Source of the DNA: Clostridia bacterium
GTDB taxonomy: Bacteria > Bacillota > Clostridia > Christensenellales > Borkfalkiaceae
Reading direction: 5' to 3'
Assembly: GCA_017545865.1 (NCBI GenBank)
Contig: JAFWXO010000008.1
Span: 116,017-180,016 of the forward strand
DNA length: 64,000 nt
Part shown: in pieces, positions 50,973 to 60,400 of the stretch
How the letters are laid out: each line of letters opens with the position of its first letter
Numbering within the stretch: position 1 is the stretch's first letter
Notes under the pieces: generated by a model
What the model was told of the DNA's origin: nothing
What the model saw: the letters and a program-made list of their open reading frames with translations, nothing else
Database searches by the model: none
Made by a program: the position numbers and the translations under genes

Positions 50973-52115
50973 TTATTCTTCTATTTCATTTGTTTTATTT
51001 TTACGTTCGCTCTTTAACTGTTTAACGAACGATTTGTAACTTTTTTTGCGCCTACGCCTTTTTACTGCGAATATTATTTGGAATACTATAAATACGACCA
51101 AAAGTACGGAAACGCCAACTATAACGTAAGTAAGTATAGGCAAGTTTTTCTTTTGGTAGCCTTTTGCAACGATTGCAAAATCTAAAGAAAAATCGCTTTC
51201 AATATCCGTGCCGAAACTATCGAGAGTGAACACCAAGTTCCCGTCCACCACGCTTGCGCTAATAAATTCAACTTCGCCTTGACCTAAATATCTTGCAAGT
51301 TGAATATCTTCGGCATCGCTAAGGCTTATATCTTCAAGGTTAATCGAAAGAGTTACCGCGCTATCGGGAACGGACTCCCCTTCCATAACAACGCCGTTTC
51401 TTATCCACTTAATCGAGATAAAATAAGCAATACCGCTATCTTCGTTTAAAAGTTCTTCGCTATCACTAATCGCTTGAGCGGTGTTTTTAATGATAACGGT
51501 ATCTAAAAACTTGGAAACGGCAAGCTCATCGTCTTCGGCAAAAATCAACTGATCGGAGTTTACTTTAACTGAAATTTCACCATTTGACGATAACTTGTTT
51601 ACTTTAAGCGAAGGTTCGTTAGACCCTATAAAAGCGAGCCAGTCGCTATACGCCCCTGCAATCTCGGAATAAGTGGTTGCGTTAGCGATTTTAGTTGAAA
51701 ATTCGTAAACCTTGTTGTGAACTAAAACTATGCCCCCGTCCGACGGAGAGTAAATATCGGGATCGTATCCGTTTTCAATCTTGAATACGTGGGAGTTTTT
51801 GCAAACCTTCAAAACGTCCGTATGGGCGTTTCTATACTTCACGTCGTACTCTTCTTTAGTTACAGAGTTTTTTAAATACTCTGCCGAGATAACCGCGGAA
51901 GAAGAAGCGGTTAACAATCTGTCAACGTTTTCATTTGTATAAATACCGCCTGCGTTCATAAAGGCAACAACGGTTGCGTGTCCGTTTGAAAGAGTGGTTT
52001 CAAATTTCGTTAAATCAACGCCTTCCGCCTTAGCGGTGAACGTTGACGGCAAGAGAGCGAACACACTAAGCATTACTGCCATTATCACAGTGGTAAAACA
52101 TTTTTTTAAGCTCAT
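50973..52115 (-). CDS. secreted, C-terminally anchored membrane protein, unknown
   Basis: 380 residues. Signal peptide (about 1-31, ending FTAKAEG), extracellular domain with repeated beta-strand-like stretches (GEVEFISASVVDGNLVFTLD, SDFSLDFAIVA), one transmembrane helix (about 325-350) and a basic cytoplasmic tail (KRRRRKKS). Type I topology. No named family, although the last extracellular part resembles domains of surface proteins. Starts the operon; the next gene follows after 10 bp. Confidence 0.8.
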   Translation of the reverse strand: MSLKKCFTTVIMAVMLSVFALLPSTFTAKAEGVDLTKFETTLSNGHATVVAFMNAGGIYTNENVDRLLTASSSAVISAEYLKNSVTKEEYDVKYRNAHTDVLKVCKNSHVFKIENGYDPDIYSPSDGGIVLVHNKVYEFSTKIANATTYSEIAGAYSDWLAFIGSNEPSLKVNKLSSNGEISVKVNSDQLIFAEDDELAVSKFLDTVIIKNTAQAISDSEELLNEDSGIAYFISIKWIRNGVVMEGESVPDSAVTLSINLEDISLSDAEDIQLARYLGQGEVEFISASVVDGNLVFTLDSFGTDIESDFSLDFAIVAKGYQKKNLPILTYVIVGVSVLLVVFIVFQIIFAVKRRRRKKSYKSFVKQLKSERKNKTNEIEE

Positions 52116-52143
52116 ATTTCACCGAAAAATATTTATTACTATT

Positions 52144-52172
52144 ATATTAACATATATTTATAAATATTTCAA
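52144..52172 (-). promoter_or_regulatory. promoter of the two-gene membrane protein operon
   Basis: Minus strand TTGAAA (52172-52167), 17 bp, TAATAT (52149-52144). An upstream inverted repeat TTACCCC-TAT-GGGGTAA at about 52211-52227 may be regulatory. Confidence 0.7.
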
Positions 52173-52254
52173 TACCTTTCTTTCGTTTTTTTAATTGATT
52201 TTTTATATTTTTACCCCTATGGGGTAAGTTTAGTATACCCCAAACGATAATTTT

Positions 52255-52298
52255 TATAAAAAAAACGGATAGCCTAACAAACCGTTAGATTATCCGCT
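52255..52298 (-). terminator. terminator of the ABC transporter gene
   Basis: Minus strand CGGATAATCTAAC, loop GGTTT, GTTAGGCTATCCG, then eight T. Confidence 0.9.
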
Positions 52299-52309
52299 AA
52301 AAAATTTTA

Positions 52310-55048
52310 TTATTCAGTTCTAAGCGCAATAACGGGATCTTTCTTCGCGGCGCTTCTTGCAGGAATTAAACCTGAAATCAACGTGAGCAATACGCTAAGG
52401 CCTATCAAGAAGAAGGCGTTAGAAACAGGTAAAACTGCTATTCGCCTAATGTTGATAAGCGGATGAAGTATTGCATTTATTCCTTCCGCCAACCCTATTG
52501 AACAAAGTATACCTATAATACCAGCCAACAAGCCGATAATAAACGTTTCCGCATTGAAAAGGTGCGAAACGTCTTTCTTTCTACCGCCGAGCGAACGAAT
52601 AACGCCGATTTCTTTAATTCGCTCTACTACCGAAACGTAAGTTATAATACCTATCATTACGGTGGAAACTAAAAGCGAAACGGACGTGAACGCTATGAGC
52701 GCATAAGAAACGATATCAATCATAGTGTTAATAAGGTCGATTATAAGCGAAAGAGTATCCGTGTACTTAACGTCTTGACGGTCGGTTGCAACTATTTCAA
52801 CACCGCCAACGGTTATCGCTTCATCGCCGTTCCACTTATCAAGATAGCTAGTTACCAAATCTTTACTTTCAAAGGTGTGGGGATAAATGCTAACTTCGTT
52901 TGCAAGGGAATTGCCACCGAGAGTTCTAACAACCGTTTTCAAAACGTCATCCGCGGTGACGGAACTTTGACCGCCCATAAACATAGACATAAGAGCGGAA
53001 TTGCCACCCAAAGAAACGTATTGCAAAGTGGGCGTTTGCATAACCCCTTCAAACGAGAAGGGCAACATATAAGTGGTTACGCCTATGCTTGCAACTTGTT
53101 CGGGAGTAACGAAACTTGAAACGTCTAAATTTTTATAATAATCGATAATGCCGTTTTCTTCAGCGCCGTTAACGCTTAAAACGTAATCGGTGAAGGCTTG
53201 AGTGTAATATATACCAGACGAGAGAGAGCCGAACATTATATTTTCGTTAGGCTTTAAAATACCAACCACTTTGAGTTTTAACTCTTTATCGGTGTTTTCG
53301 TTCCAGCTTTCATCGGCAACCGCGTTGTACGCGTACGGCATAACGGGAATACCAGACGCTCTAAATACTTGTGAGTTTGGATACCAGTAAAATTCTTTAT
53401 TTAAAAGTTCTTCGTAGTCGAAATATTGCTTGTAGAGATCTGGATTATACTTAACGTAATCGGTAAGTTCGCCCTTTTCAATCTTTAAATCTTCATCGGC
53501 TTTGTAAACGACGTTCATAAACTCTTCTTGAGTGTAATAGCCAAGCCTTGCAAGTAAAAGGTCGGAAAGTTGCTCTTCTTTGTTGATAACGAGCATAACT
53601 TCGTCTTTTTCTTTAGCGATATCGCCGTAAACGGTGTATTGCGAAGAAATATACTCTTCACTATCGGGCGCTTGTTCCATATTAGGAATAAACATACTAA
53701 CGTATTGCGCGTATTCTTCAAAAGAAGATTTCTTTAAAACTTCGGTATATAAAGCGGTGAGCGCCGTTATAGACATAACGGTATCTTCATCTTTTCCTTC
53801 TTCTCTAACTGTGGTGTAAACGTTATTATGAACGTCAATCCCGTAACCGAGTTTCATAGCGCCGTAATATTCAGACGGCATTTCTTTAACGTAATTTATG
53901 TAATTTTCAGTCAAGTCGTTTTTAATAAGCAAACTGTCAGCCTTGTCGCCCATCTTGATAAAGTATTCAACCATTGAGTCAACGGCAACTTTGTTTGGCT
54001 GTTTTGCAATTTTAACTTTTTGGCTTGCATCCATCATACCCGTAAGGGCTTCTAAATCGTAAGTTTGCTCGGAAATGGTTATGGGGTTACCAGATAACAT
54101 ATCGTCTTGCATGGACGCGATATACGCTTTTATTCCCGCCGAGAAAGCAAGAACGAGCGCTATGCCCACAATACCGATAGAACCTGCAAAGCCAACCATT
54201 ATGGTTCTGCCCTTTTTAGTTATCAAGTTCCTTGCCGAAAGCCTAAACGCCGTGAAGAAGGACATTTTTGCCTTTTCTTTCTTCTTTTTCTTTTGAACGA
54301 TAGGCTCTACTTCTTGCTCTTTTTCCTCAACAACTGCAAGTTCTTCACACTCTTTAACCTCTTCTTCATCAGAATACGGCATCGTGTCTTCAATGAGTTC
54401 ACCGTCGAGCATTCTTACAATTCTAGTGGAATACTTTTCGGCAAGTTCGGGGTTGTGCGTTACCATAATAACTAAACGCTCTTTGGAAATCTCTTTGATA
54501 AGTTCCATAATTTGAACGCTCGTTACGGTATCTAAAGCGCCGGTGGGCTCGTCGGCAAGAAGAATTTCGGGATTGTTTACGAGCGCTCTTGCAATAGCAA
54601 CTCTTTGGCATTGACCACCTGAAAGTTGGTTAGGTCTTTTCTTATACTGACCTTTAAGCCCAACTCTATCAAGCGCTTCCTTTGCCCTTTTAACCCTTTC
54701 TTCCTTGCTAATACCTGCAATAGTCAATGCAAGTTCAACGTTTGACAAAACCGTTTGGTGTGGAATAAGGTTGTAACTTTGAAAAATAAAGCCAACTCTA
54801 TGGTTACGATAAACGTCCCAATCCCTATCTTTGTAAGTCTTAGTGCTTTTGCCGTTGATAACAAGATCGCCAGCCGTGTACCTATCAAGACCGCCAACGA
54901 TGTTTAATAAAGTGGTTTTTCCGCACCCGGAAGGACCGAGCACGGAAACGAATTCACTCTTTCTAAAATTTATTGATACGTTTTTTAACGCGTGGACGGT
55001 TTCACTTGCTACGTGATAATCCTTAACGATATTTTTTAAAGCAAGCAT
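52310..55048 (-). CDS. MacB-like ABC transporter, ATPase fused to FtsX-type permease
   Basis: 912 residues. N-terminal ATPase (about 1-225): Walker A LGPSGCGKTTLL, signature LSGGQCQRVAIARAL, Walker B ILLADEPTGALD. A charged linker (about 230-265) leads to TM1 (about 290). A large extracytoplasmic domain (about 310-770) and three C-terminal helices (about 780-905: YALIAFTSVSLLVSTVMIGII, FIIGLLAGIIGILCSIGLAEG, FFLIGLSVLLTLISGLIPA) give FtsX/MacB topology. Type VII mechanotransmission systems export or detoxify peptides and lipoproteins; the cargo is unknown. Monocistronic. Confidence 0.93.
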   Translation of the reverse strand: MLALKNIVKDYHVASETVHALKNVSINFRKSEFVSVLGPSGCGKTTLLNIVGGLDRYTAGDLVINGKSTKTYKDRDWDVYRNHRVGFIFQSYNLIPHQTVLSNVELALTIAGISKEERVKRAKEALDRVGLKGQYKKRPNQLSGGQCQRVAIARALVNNPEILLADEPTGALDTVTSVQIMELIKEISKERLVIMVTHNPELAEKYSTRIVRMLDGELIEDTMPYSDEEEVKECEELAVVEEKEQEVEPIVQKKKKKEKAKMSFFTAFRLSARNLITKKGRTIMVGFAGSIGIVGIALVLAFSAGIKAYIASMQDDMLSGNPITISEQTYDLEALTGMMDASQKVKIAKQPNKVAVDSMVEYFIKMGDKADSLLIKNDLTENYINYVKEMPSEYYGAMKLGYGIDVHNNVYTTVREEGKDEDTVMSITALTALYTEVLKKSSFEEYAQYVSMFIPNMEQAPDSEEYISSQYTVYGDIAKEKDEVMLVINKEEQLSDLLLARLGYYTQEEFMNVVYKADEDLKIEKGELTDYVKYNPDLYKQYFDYEELLNKEFYWYPNSQVFRASGIPVMPYAYNAVADESWNENTDKELKLKVVGILKPNENIMFGSLSSGIYYTQAFTDYVLSVNGAEENGIIDYYKNLDVSSFVTPEQVASIGVTTYMLPFSFEGVMQTPTLQYVSLGGNSALMSMFMGGQSSVTADDVLKTVVRTLGGNSLANEVSIYPHTFESKDLVTSYLDKWNGDEAITVGGVEIVATDRQDVKYTDTLSLIIDLINTMIDIVSYALIAFTSVSLLVSTVMIGIITYVSVVERIKEIGVIRSLGGRKKDVSHLFNAETFIIGLLAGIIGILCSIGLAEGINAILHPLINIRRIAVLPVSNAFFLIGLSVLLTLISGLIPARSAAKKDPVIALRTE

Positions 55049-55141
55049 AATTTTACCTCTTAATAATATTATTTGTAAATAAATAATATATTAACTATTG
55101 TAATTTGTCAACACGTGTTCAAAATTTTCTTCTAAATTTCA

Positions 55142-56596
55142 CTAAGTTAGTAAAACGCCTTCGGTTGTTTCAACCACTTTAAAAATATCGAGTTCTTTGC
55201 CCGTTTGTGCGCAAACGTAAATATAATAGTACCCGTCTTCCGCCTTGCCGTAAAACTCGTAAGCAAGTTTTTCCGCGCTTTGACCGATAGGAATTATCGC
55301 TAAGCGCGAAGTTTCAACCGAAATTTCCCCGTCAACTTTCTTTTTGGCAACCGCTAAACTTATACTTGCCGTTTCAACTTCACGCGGGTGATGATTGTAG
55401 ATATAAGAAGACGCTTCAAGCCCCGAAACAACTCCCCTTTCACGGCAAACGTTAACTTTAATTAAATCTGGATAGCAAATAACGCCGTTAACAAGCGAGG
55501 CGAAATTTATAGTTATAACGTTTCCGCCACCCGTAGTCCACACCGCTTTAAGATTATCGTAACCAACTTTTTTCAAAAAGTTTTCGGCAATTTCTCTTGC
55601 GGCGGCTTGGTCAATTTTATCTTCACTGCAATCTTTAAAGTAATTAAACTCAACGAGTAGCCCGCCTTTTTTAGAAATTTGAGCGTAAATTTCAACCCCG
55701 TTCCCGTCAACCGCTTCAAAGTTGTAAGTTTCTATAACCTTGCCTTTCGACTCGCCGATAAGTTCAACCTTTTTAACGCCGTAAGAAGAAAAATATTTTT
55801 TAAACGTTTCTTCGGCTTGCATTTTGCTAACTTCGCTCTTGCCTTCTAAAAACTTTGCCGTTTTGCCGTCAACCCCGTCGGAAAAAGCCCCGTCGTAAAT
55901 CATGTGCGGATATTCGGTAGCCATAAGTTCTAAGTCTTTAAACTTTGAAATTATCTCGTCGCCGTCGTCCCCTTCTAAAAGCCCTTTAAAATCGTAACCA
56001 ACGTTTAAATTTATAGCAAGTTCGGATAGGTTTTTCTTAAGCGTTGAGTTTATCTCTTTTATCGTTTTAAGCGTTTCAATATCACTTGAAGAAAAGGTTT
56101 CCCCGTCGATCAACTTCTCGCTTAAATACCTTGAATAGTCGCTCACTTGATTGATAAATTTAACGGTATAATACTTATGCTCGTCACGCAAGGCAAGCCT
56201 CGTTACGCTATCGGAAGCAAGGCTTGATTGCACTCTCACTTCGCCAAGTAATTTTTGCCGTTTTTCATCGTCTTTGGAAACGACGAGTTTTGAAAGGTTT
56301 GTATCCATACCGTCAACGTAGCCAACGAGCTCGTAAAAACTTTGCTGTTCGGTAACGGATGAACTTATATACTCGTCAAGCGGGGTTAGCAAACTAAAAC
56401 CGAGTAGCGTTCCAAGCGCTATGACAACAGCGCTTAAACTAACTATTGCCGCAATATAGCCACCCCTTTTACTTTTCTTCCCGTTTTTACGGCTATTTTT
56501 TCTGCGCTCATCGGCTAAATCTTGCCTTATAAGGCGATTTTCGGCGTTTTTTTCGCGCTCTTGCTCGTTTTTATAAAACTCTTTATTATCTTCCAT
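55142..56596 (-). CDS. ypeB: germination protein YpeB
   Basis: 484 residues. Charged N-terminus, one transmembrane helix (about 47-70), a helical YpeB domain with EYPHMIYDGAFSDGVDG, a family hallmark, then PepSY-like repeats (AREIAENFLKKVG, SLAVAKKKVDGEISV) at the C-terminus. YpeB and the lytic enzyme SleB stabilise each other in the spore inner membrane and cortex. It follows sleB by 9 bp, the standard operon order. Marks this organism as an endospore former by gene content. Confidence 0.95.
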   Translation of the reverse strand: MEDNKEFYKNEQEREKNAENRLIRQDLADERRKNSRKNGKKSKRGGYIAAIVSLSAVVIALGTLLGFSLLTPLDEYISSSVTEQQSFYELVGYVDGMDTNLSKLVVSKDDEKRQKLLGEVRVQSSLASDSVTRLALRDEHKYYTVKFINQVSDYSRYLSEKLIDGETFSSSDIETLKTIKEINSTLKKNLSELAINLNVGYDFKGLLEGDDGDEIISKFKDLELMATEYPHMIYDGAFSDGVDGKTAKFLEGKSEVSKMQAEETFKKYFSSYGVKKVELIGESKGKVIETYNFEAVDGNGVEIYAQISKKGGLLVEFNYFKDCSEDKIDQAAAREIAENFLKKVGYDNLKAVWTTGGGNVITINFASLVNGVICYPDLIKVNVCRERGVVSGLEASSYIYNHHPREVETASISLAVAKKKVDGEISVETSRLAIIPIGQSAEKLAYEFYGKAEDGYYYIYVCAQTGKELDIFKVVETTEGVLLT

Positions 56597-56605
56597 ATTA
56601 CCCCC

Positions 56606-57313
56606 TTATAATGCAAAGACGTGTTGACCTATGGTTACCACCGTCTTTCTCGAATATATCCACTTGCTCGTTGCAACTTTCGGGTTGTAATAGTATAAAC
56701 AGCCGTAAGTTGGATCCCAACCGTTCATAGCGTCGTTAGCGGCGTTAATTGCCGTTTGGTTTGGCGATAAATTTATCTGCCCGTCGTTAACGCAAGTGAA
56801 AGCGTAAGGCTGATAGATAACGCCTGAAATAGTGTTTGGAAAAGAAGAACTTTTAACCCTATTTAAAACGACCGCTCCCACCGCTACTTGACCTTGATAA
56901 GGCTCTCCGCGAGCCTCGGCGTAGATGAGCCGAGCGAGAAGCTTAACGTCGGAACTTGAAAACTTGCTGTTTGTTGAAGAACTTCCGCCCGATAGCATAC
57001 TGCTTGATATTCCCATCGCCTTTAGCGTTTTATTGCCCACAATTCCATCAACGGTTAAACCGTTTCTTCGTTGAAAATACTTGACAGCCGCTTTGGTTTT
57101 AGAACCGTAAATGCCGTCAACCGAGCCCGTGTAGTAACCCCAGTTTTTAAGTTTTTGCTGGATAAGTTTTATATCGCTTTTGCTACTTGACGCGCCCACT
57201 ATCGCAACTTCCATTGCAGGCTCGTTTGCAACAGATACCGCCACCGCAGTGCTAACGCCAACTACCGCAAGCGAAACAAAAAGCATTAAATATATCTTCC
57301 ACTTTCTTTTCAT
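56606..57313 (-). CDS. sleB: spore cortex-lytic enzyme SleB
   Basis: 235 residues. Signal peptide (about 1-25), peptidoglycan-binding domain (about 48-105: IKLIQQKLKNWGYYTGSVDG, VKYFQRRNGLTVDGIVGNKT), serine-rich linker, and hydrolase_2 catalytic domain (about 122-235) with LLARLIYAEARGEPYQGQVA containing the catalytic Glu. A lytic transglycosylase that opens cortex muramic-delta-lactam peptidoglycan in germination. Starts 2 bp after spoIIR. Confidence 0.97.
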   Translation of the reverse strand: MKRKWKIYLMLFVSLAVVGVSTAVAVSVANEPAMEVAIVGASSSKSDIKLIQQKLKNWGYYTGSVDGIYGSKTKAAVKYFQRRNGLTVDGIVGNKTLKAMGISSSMLSGGSSSTNSKFSSSDVKLLARLIYAEARGEPYQGQVAVGAVVLNRVKSSSFPNTISGVIYQPYAFTCVNDGQINLSPNQTAINAANDAMNGWDPTYGCLYYYNPKVATSKWIYSRKTVVTIGQHVFAL

Positions 57314-57315
57314 TT

Positions 57316-57843
57316 TTACCCCCTATGTACCTTTTTAAAGGAGTTTATTATCTCGTAAATTTTAGATTTATAGGTAACGTTTTTAGTTGCCGTAAAGCAT
57401 AAGGGCGGATAGACGACGCACCACCAATTATCGCCCTTACCTTCACCGAGCTCGACTATTATCGCATCGTAAACGCCTTCTTCGAGCGTAAAATCTCCGT
57501 AAACCCTCGTAGGAAAATTTTCTTTTCTTACCGCAACCTTGCTCGTATAATTAAAACCGCTTTCCCTAAGCGTTTGGTCGGCTATACTTTCAAGGTCTTT
57601 ACGCTTGCTTTCTAACATACTTATCGCTTGGTTTTTAGTTTTGCACTCGGCTATATACGGCGTGAGATATTCAACCATTGCGCCTTTAACTCGATATTTA
57701 ACGTTTTGATCTTCAATCTCGTTCGAGTTTGCGCGGATATGGATGCGAAGGTATTCTACGTTGTTCGGGCGTTCGTTTGCGCCCACGATAACAACCGTTG
57801 AAATTATTGCCAAAAATATTAAACTTATACCGATTTTTTTCAT
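57316..57843 (-). CDS. spoIIR: stage II sporulation protein R
   Basis: 175 residues. N-terminal signal/anchor (about 1-22), then EYLRIHIRANSNEIEDQNVKYRVKGA and YGDFTLEEGVYDAIIVELGEGKGDNWWCVVYPPLCF, the SpoIIR signature. Made in the forespore, it is secreted to trigger SpoIIGA processing of pro-sigma-E in the mother cell. In sporulating relatives it is sigma-F dependent. Here a terminator-like hairpin ends 7 nt before the ATG and its GGGGG 3' arm is the only ribosome-binding site. Confidence 0.97.
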   Translation of the reverse strand: MKKIGISLIFLAIISTVVIVGANERPNNVEYLRIHIRANSNEIEDQNVKYRVKGAMVEYLTPYIAECKTKNQAISMLESKRKDLESIADQTLRESGFNYTSKVAVRKENFPTRVYGDFTLEEGVYDAIIVELGEGKGDNWWCVVYPPLCFTATKNVTYKSKIYEIINSFKKVHRG

Positions 57844-57850
57844 AAAAAAA

Positions 57851-57889
57851 CCCCCGAGAGTGATAACTTGATTGTTACCGCTTTCGGGG
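57851..57889 (-). terminator. terminator/attenuator directly upstream of spoIIR
   Basis: Minus strand CCCCGAAAGCGGTAAC, loop AATCAA, GTTATCACTCTCGGGG, then GTTTTTTT and the spoIIR ATG. It can end ispE transcripts and also masks the spoIIR ribosome-binding sequence. Confidence 0.85.
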
Positions 57890-57911
57890 AATTTTATTCA
57901 ATTATTTAATT

Positions 57912-58823
57912 TTAAACGTGATTTGGCGGATAAAAGCCCAACATTTTATCCCAAACGCCTAACGCATCGGGGTTATAAAAGCGAACCACTTCAACGTTTT
58001 TTCCATAAGCCTTTTTGAGTTTTGATTCCGCCCACTTTGCCATTTCGTAATGGTCGTACATCGCAAAGCAACTTGCACCGCTACCCGTCATACCGCAAAC
58101 TAACGGCGATAATTGTTTTAAAGCGTTTAAGTTCTTTTCAATTTGCGGGTTTAACTTGATTGCTGGAAGATATAAATCGTTGCCCGCATACTTACTAACG
58201 AGTTCTAAATCATCGTTTATTATCCCTTCAATAACCTTATCGCAATCAACGGTTGACAATGTTGAAGAAAACTCTTTATCGTATAGAGCGAAACAATCTT
58301 TAGTTAAAACACCGCTCGTTTCATAGATAACAACGAAATAATATTTGTGATCGGAAGTTAAGCGTTCAACCTTATCACCTCTACCCTTAAGCCTTGCAAA
58401 ACCACAGTCGAGCAGATACCCCGAGTCACTGCCGAGCATATCCGAAAGAGGTTTAATATCTTCATCAACTTTGAAAAGTTTTTTCATTGCGCCTAAAACG
58501 CCTGCAATATCGGCAGAAGAACTACCCAAACCGCCACCCGTTGGAATATTTACCTTAACGGTAACGTCAACGCCACGGGTGTTAAAGGTATCTTTAAACA
58601 GTTTAGCCGCCTTATAGGCGTTGGTTTCTTCTTGAACTTTAGGCGTAACGGCGTACGGTCCAACGAAAGTTACGAGTATTTTATCGTCACGGCGTTTTTT
58701 TACGGTAACAACGTCATACTTATCAACGGACATAACGACGCTATCGAGATCGTGATAGCCGTTTGACACTCCCGTTACTTTCAATGCAATATTGAGTTTT
58801 CCAAAACACTTTTTCTTAACCAT
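57912..58823 (-). CDS. ispE: 4-diphosphocytidyl-2-C-methyl-D-erythritol kinase
   Basis: 303 residues, GHMP kinase. KLNIALKVTG at the N-terminus, the ATP loop IPTGGGLGSSSADIAGVL, and the C-terminal GMTGSGASCFAMYD match IspE. It phosphorylates CDP-ME in the MEP isoprenoid pathway. A linker insertion gives the usual length. Located between sipL and spoIIR, as recalled for clostridial genomes; AAGGAAA upstream of ATG. Confidence 0.96.
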   Translation of the reverse strand: MVKKKCFGKLNIALKVTGVSNGYHDLDSVVMSVDKYDVVTVKKRRDDKILVTFVGPYAVTPKVQEETNAYKAAKLFKDTFNTRGVDVTVKVNIPTGGGLGSSSADIAGVLGAMKKLFKVDEDIKPLSDMLGSDSGYLLDCGFARLKGRGDKVERLTSDHKYYFVVIYETSGVLTKDCFALYDKEFSSTLSTVDCDKVIEGIINDDLELVSKYAGNDLYLPAIKLNPQIEKNLNALKQLSPLVCGMTGSGASCFAMYDHYEMAKWAESKLKKAYGKNVEVVRFYNPDALGVWDKMLGFYPPNHV

Positions 58824-58840
58824 AGTATTTCCTTAGCAGT

Positions 58841-60319
58841 TTACTTAATCTCTCTATATATAACTATTCTTTCTTCTCCGCTTAAAGGGAACTGTAAATC
58901 GGGGTTGGTTTTTAAAACTTCTTCTTCGGAAACGCCCAAACTCTTAGCAACGTCCCACAATAAATCGCCTGCGGTTGGAATAAACACGCTGATAGCAGAA
59001 GTTGACGCTTTGCGCTGTTTTACCTTTGAAACTTCTCTTATAAATTGGCAGTCAACTGTTTGCGACCTTTCCACCCAACCAACGAGAGTAAACTGAGCGT
59101 CAACCCCATGTTCAACTGCGGTGACGCTAAAATTGCAAACGTTTAAACTTAAAAGTTCAGTTTCTTCAAAATCTACTGCCGTTTCAAAGGGAAGAAGCGC
59201 AGTTTCAAGCGAGTAAACCCCGTCTTGGCTAACGAGCGCGCCGATTTTTAAAACGCCTTTTAAATATAACCCGTTGCTATTTTTAGTAATATCTCTTTCT
59301 TCTATTTTAGCAAACAACGGGCATAATAGTAAAGTACTTTTTTCAAATTTTATACCGCCTTGAACGTTAAACGACTTTTCAAACCGTTCGATTGCGATTA
59401 ACTTCTTAATGGGGCGAACGTCTTTTTCAAAGGTTAAGCACTCAGTTTGAGAGTAAGCGTCACTCAAATAAACGAGTTGTTCGTTATCGTACGCGCACGT
59501 ACACGCGTTAACCTTTAATAAAACGCCAACCGAACTTTTGGTTTTAGCGGAATCAACAACCACTTTTAAGTTAGCGTCTGAAACGGAAAGGAAACTACTT
59601 GCAATAGACGACGGCATAACCGATTTTAACTCGTGCTCAAAGTTGAAAGGAATTTCCTTTTTCGTAAACTCAAGTTTACCATCGTCAGTTAAAACCGCAA
59701 TGGAAATTTCCGCATCGCCGTCTATTGAAACCGAGCCTATCCCAGCGGTAACCGACTTTACTTTTAAATTTTCGCCGTGCCATAAAACTTCGTTAACGGC
59801 AAAATCTAAATCAAACTCGTCTTCAAGATTGAAAACGTTTTTACCGCAACCCGTTAGCGTTGCGCTTTCAACTTGAGATTTTTTTGAGTAAAAATTATCA
59901 ATATCGCAAGCGTAAGCAAAAGGTTGTTTTTTAAATAGCGTTCCCTTTAATAAAACTACCGCCGTTGCGGTGGGTATGCCGTTGTTTGAACTAACCCTAA
60001 CGTTTTCAACCGTTAAAGTGGCGGAGAGCAAATCACCGCTAGCAGCGCCTTGATGTTCTTGCTTGAACGAAAACTCCACACCCGCTTCGCATTTTTTAAG
60101 CCCACCGCTACTCAAAATAGCGTAAAAAGTAACTCTACCGCCGTAACGAATTTCTCCGTTTAAAACTTCAGTTTCATCAAGAGTTGCTTTCGCCATGCAA
60201 TAAGCGATTGCAGGTATTTCTTCTTCACTAATTGAAAGCTTGCACTCAACGGTGTTTTTAGCCGAAACTAAAACGGAATTTAAAAGTTCCGCATTTATAA
60301 TTTTAGGTGTAATGGACAT
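58841..60319 (-). CDS. sipL: SipL-like spore morphogenesis protein (SPOCS/DUF3794 + LysM)
   Basis: 492 residues. An N-terminal SPOCS domain (about 20-150: NTVECKLSISEEEIPAIAYC), further DUF3794-like beta-strand regions (about 160-420: LKGVLKIGALVSQDGVYSLE), and a C-terminal LysM (about 445-490: FIPTAGDLLWDVAKSLGVSEEEVLKTNPDL). This architecture and length match SipL of Clostridioides difficile, which binds SpoIVA through its LysM to assemble the coat. Synteny with ispE and spoIIR agrees. Presumably made in the mother cell under sigma-E. Confidence 0.9.
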   Translation of the reverse strand: MSITPKIINAELLNSVLVSAKNTVECKLSISEEEIPAIAYCMAKATLDETEVLNGEIRYGGRVTFYAILSSGGLKKCEAGVEFSFKQEHQGAASGDLLSATLTVENVRVSSNNGIPTATAVVLLKGTLFKKQPFAYACDIDNFYSKKSQVESATLTGCGKNVFNLEDEFDLDFAVNEVLWHGENLKVKSVTAGIGSVSIDGDAEISIAVLTDDGKLEFTKKEIPFNFEHELKSVMPSSIASSFLSVSDANLKVVVDSAKTKSSVGVLLKVNACTCAYDNEQLVYLSDAYSQTECLTFEKDVRPIKKLIAIERFEKSFNVQGGIKFEKSTLLLCPLFAKIEERDITKNSNGLYLKGVLKIGALVSQDGVYSLETALLPFETAVDFEETELLSLNVCNFSVTAVEHGVDAQFTLVGWVERSQTVDCQFIREVSKVKQRKASTSAISVFIPTAGDLLWDVAKSLGVSEEEVLKTNPDLQFPLSGEERIVIYREIK

Positions 60320-60400
60320 ACTAAATCCCCCTTTTTATTAAACGCTATAACCTATGCTAAAACTTTAAAAAATATTCCTAAGCGCTTTTAACTAACGCTA

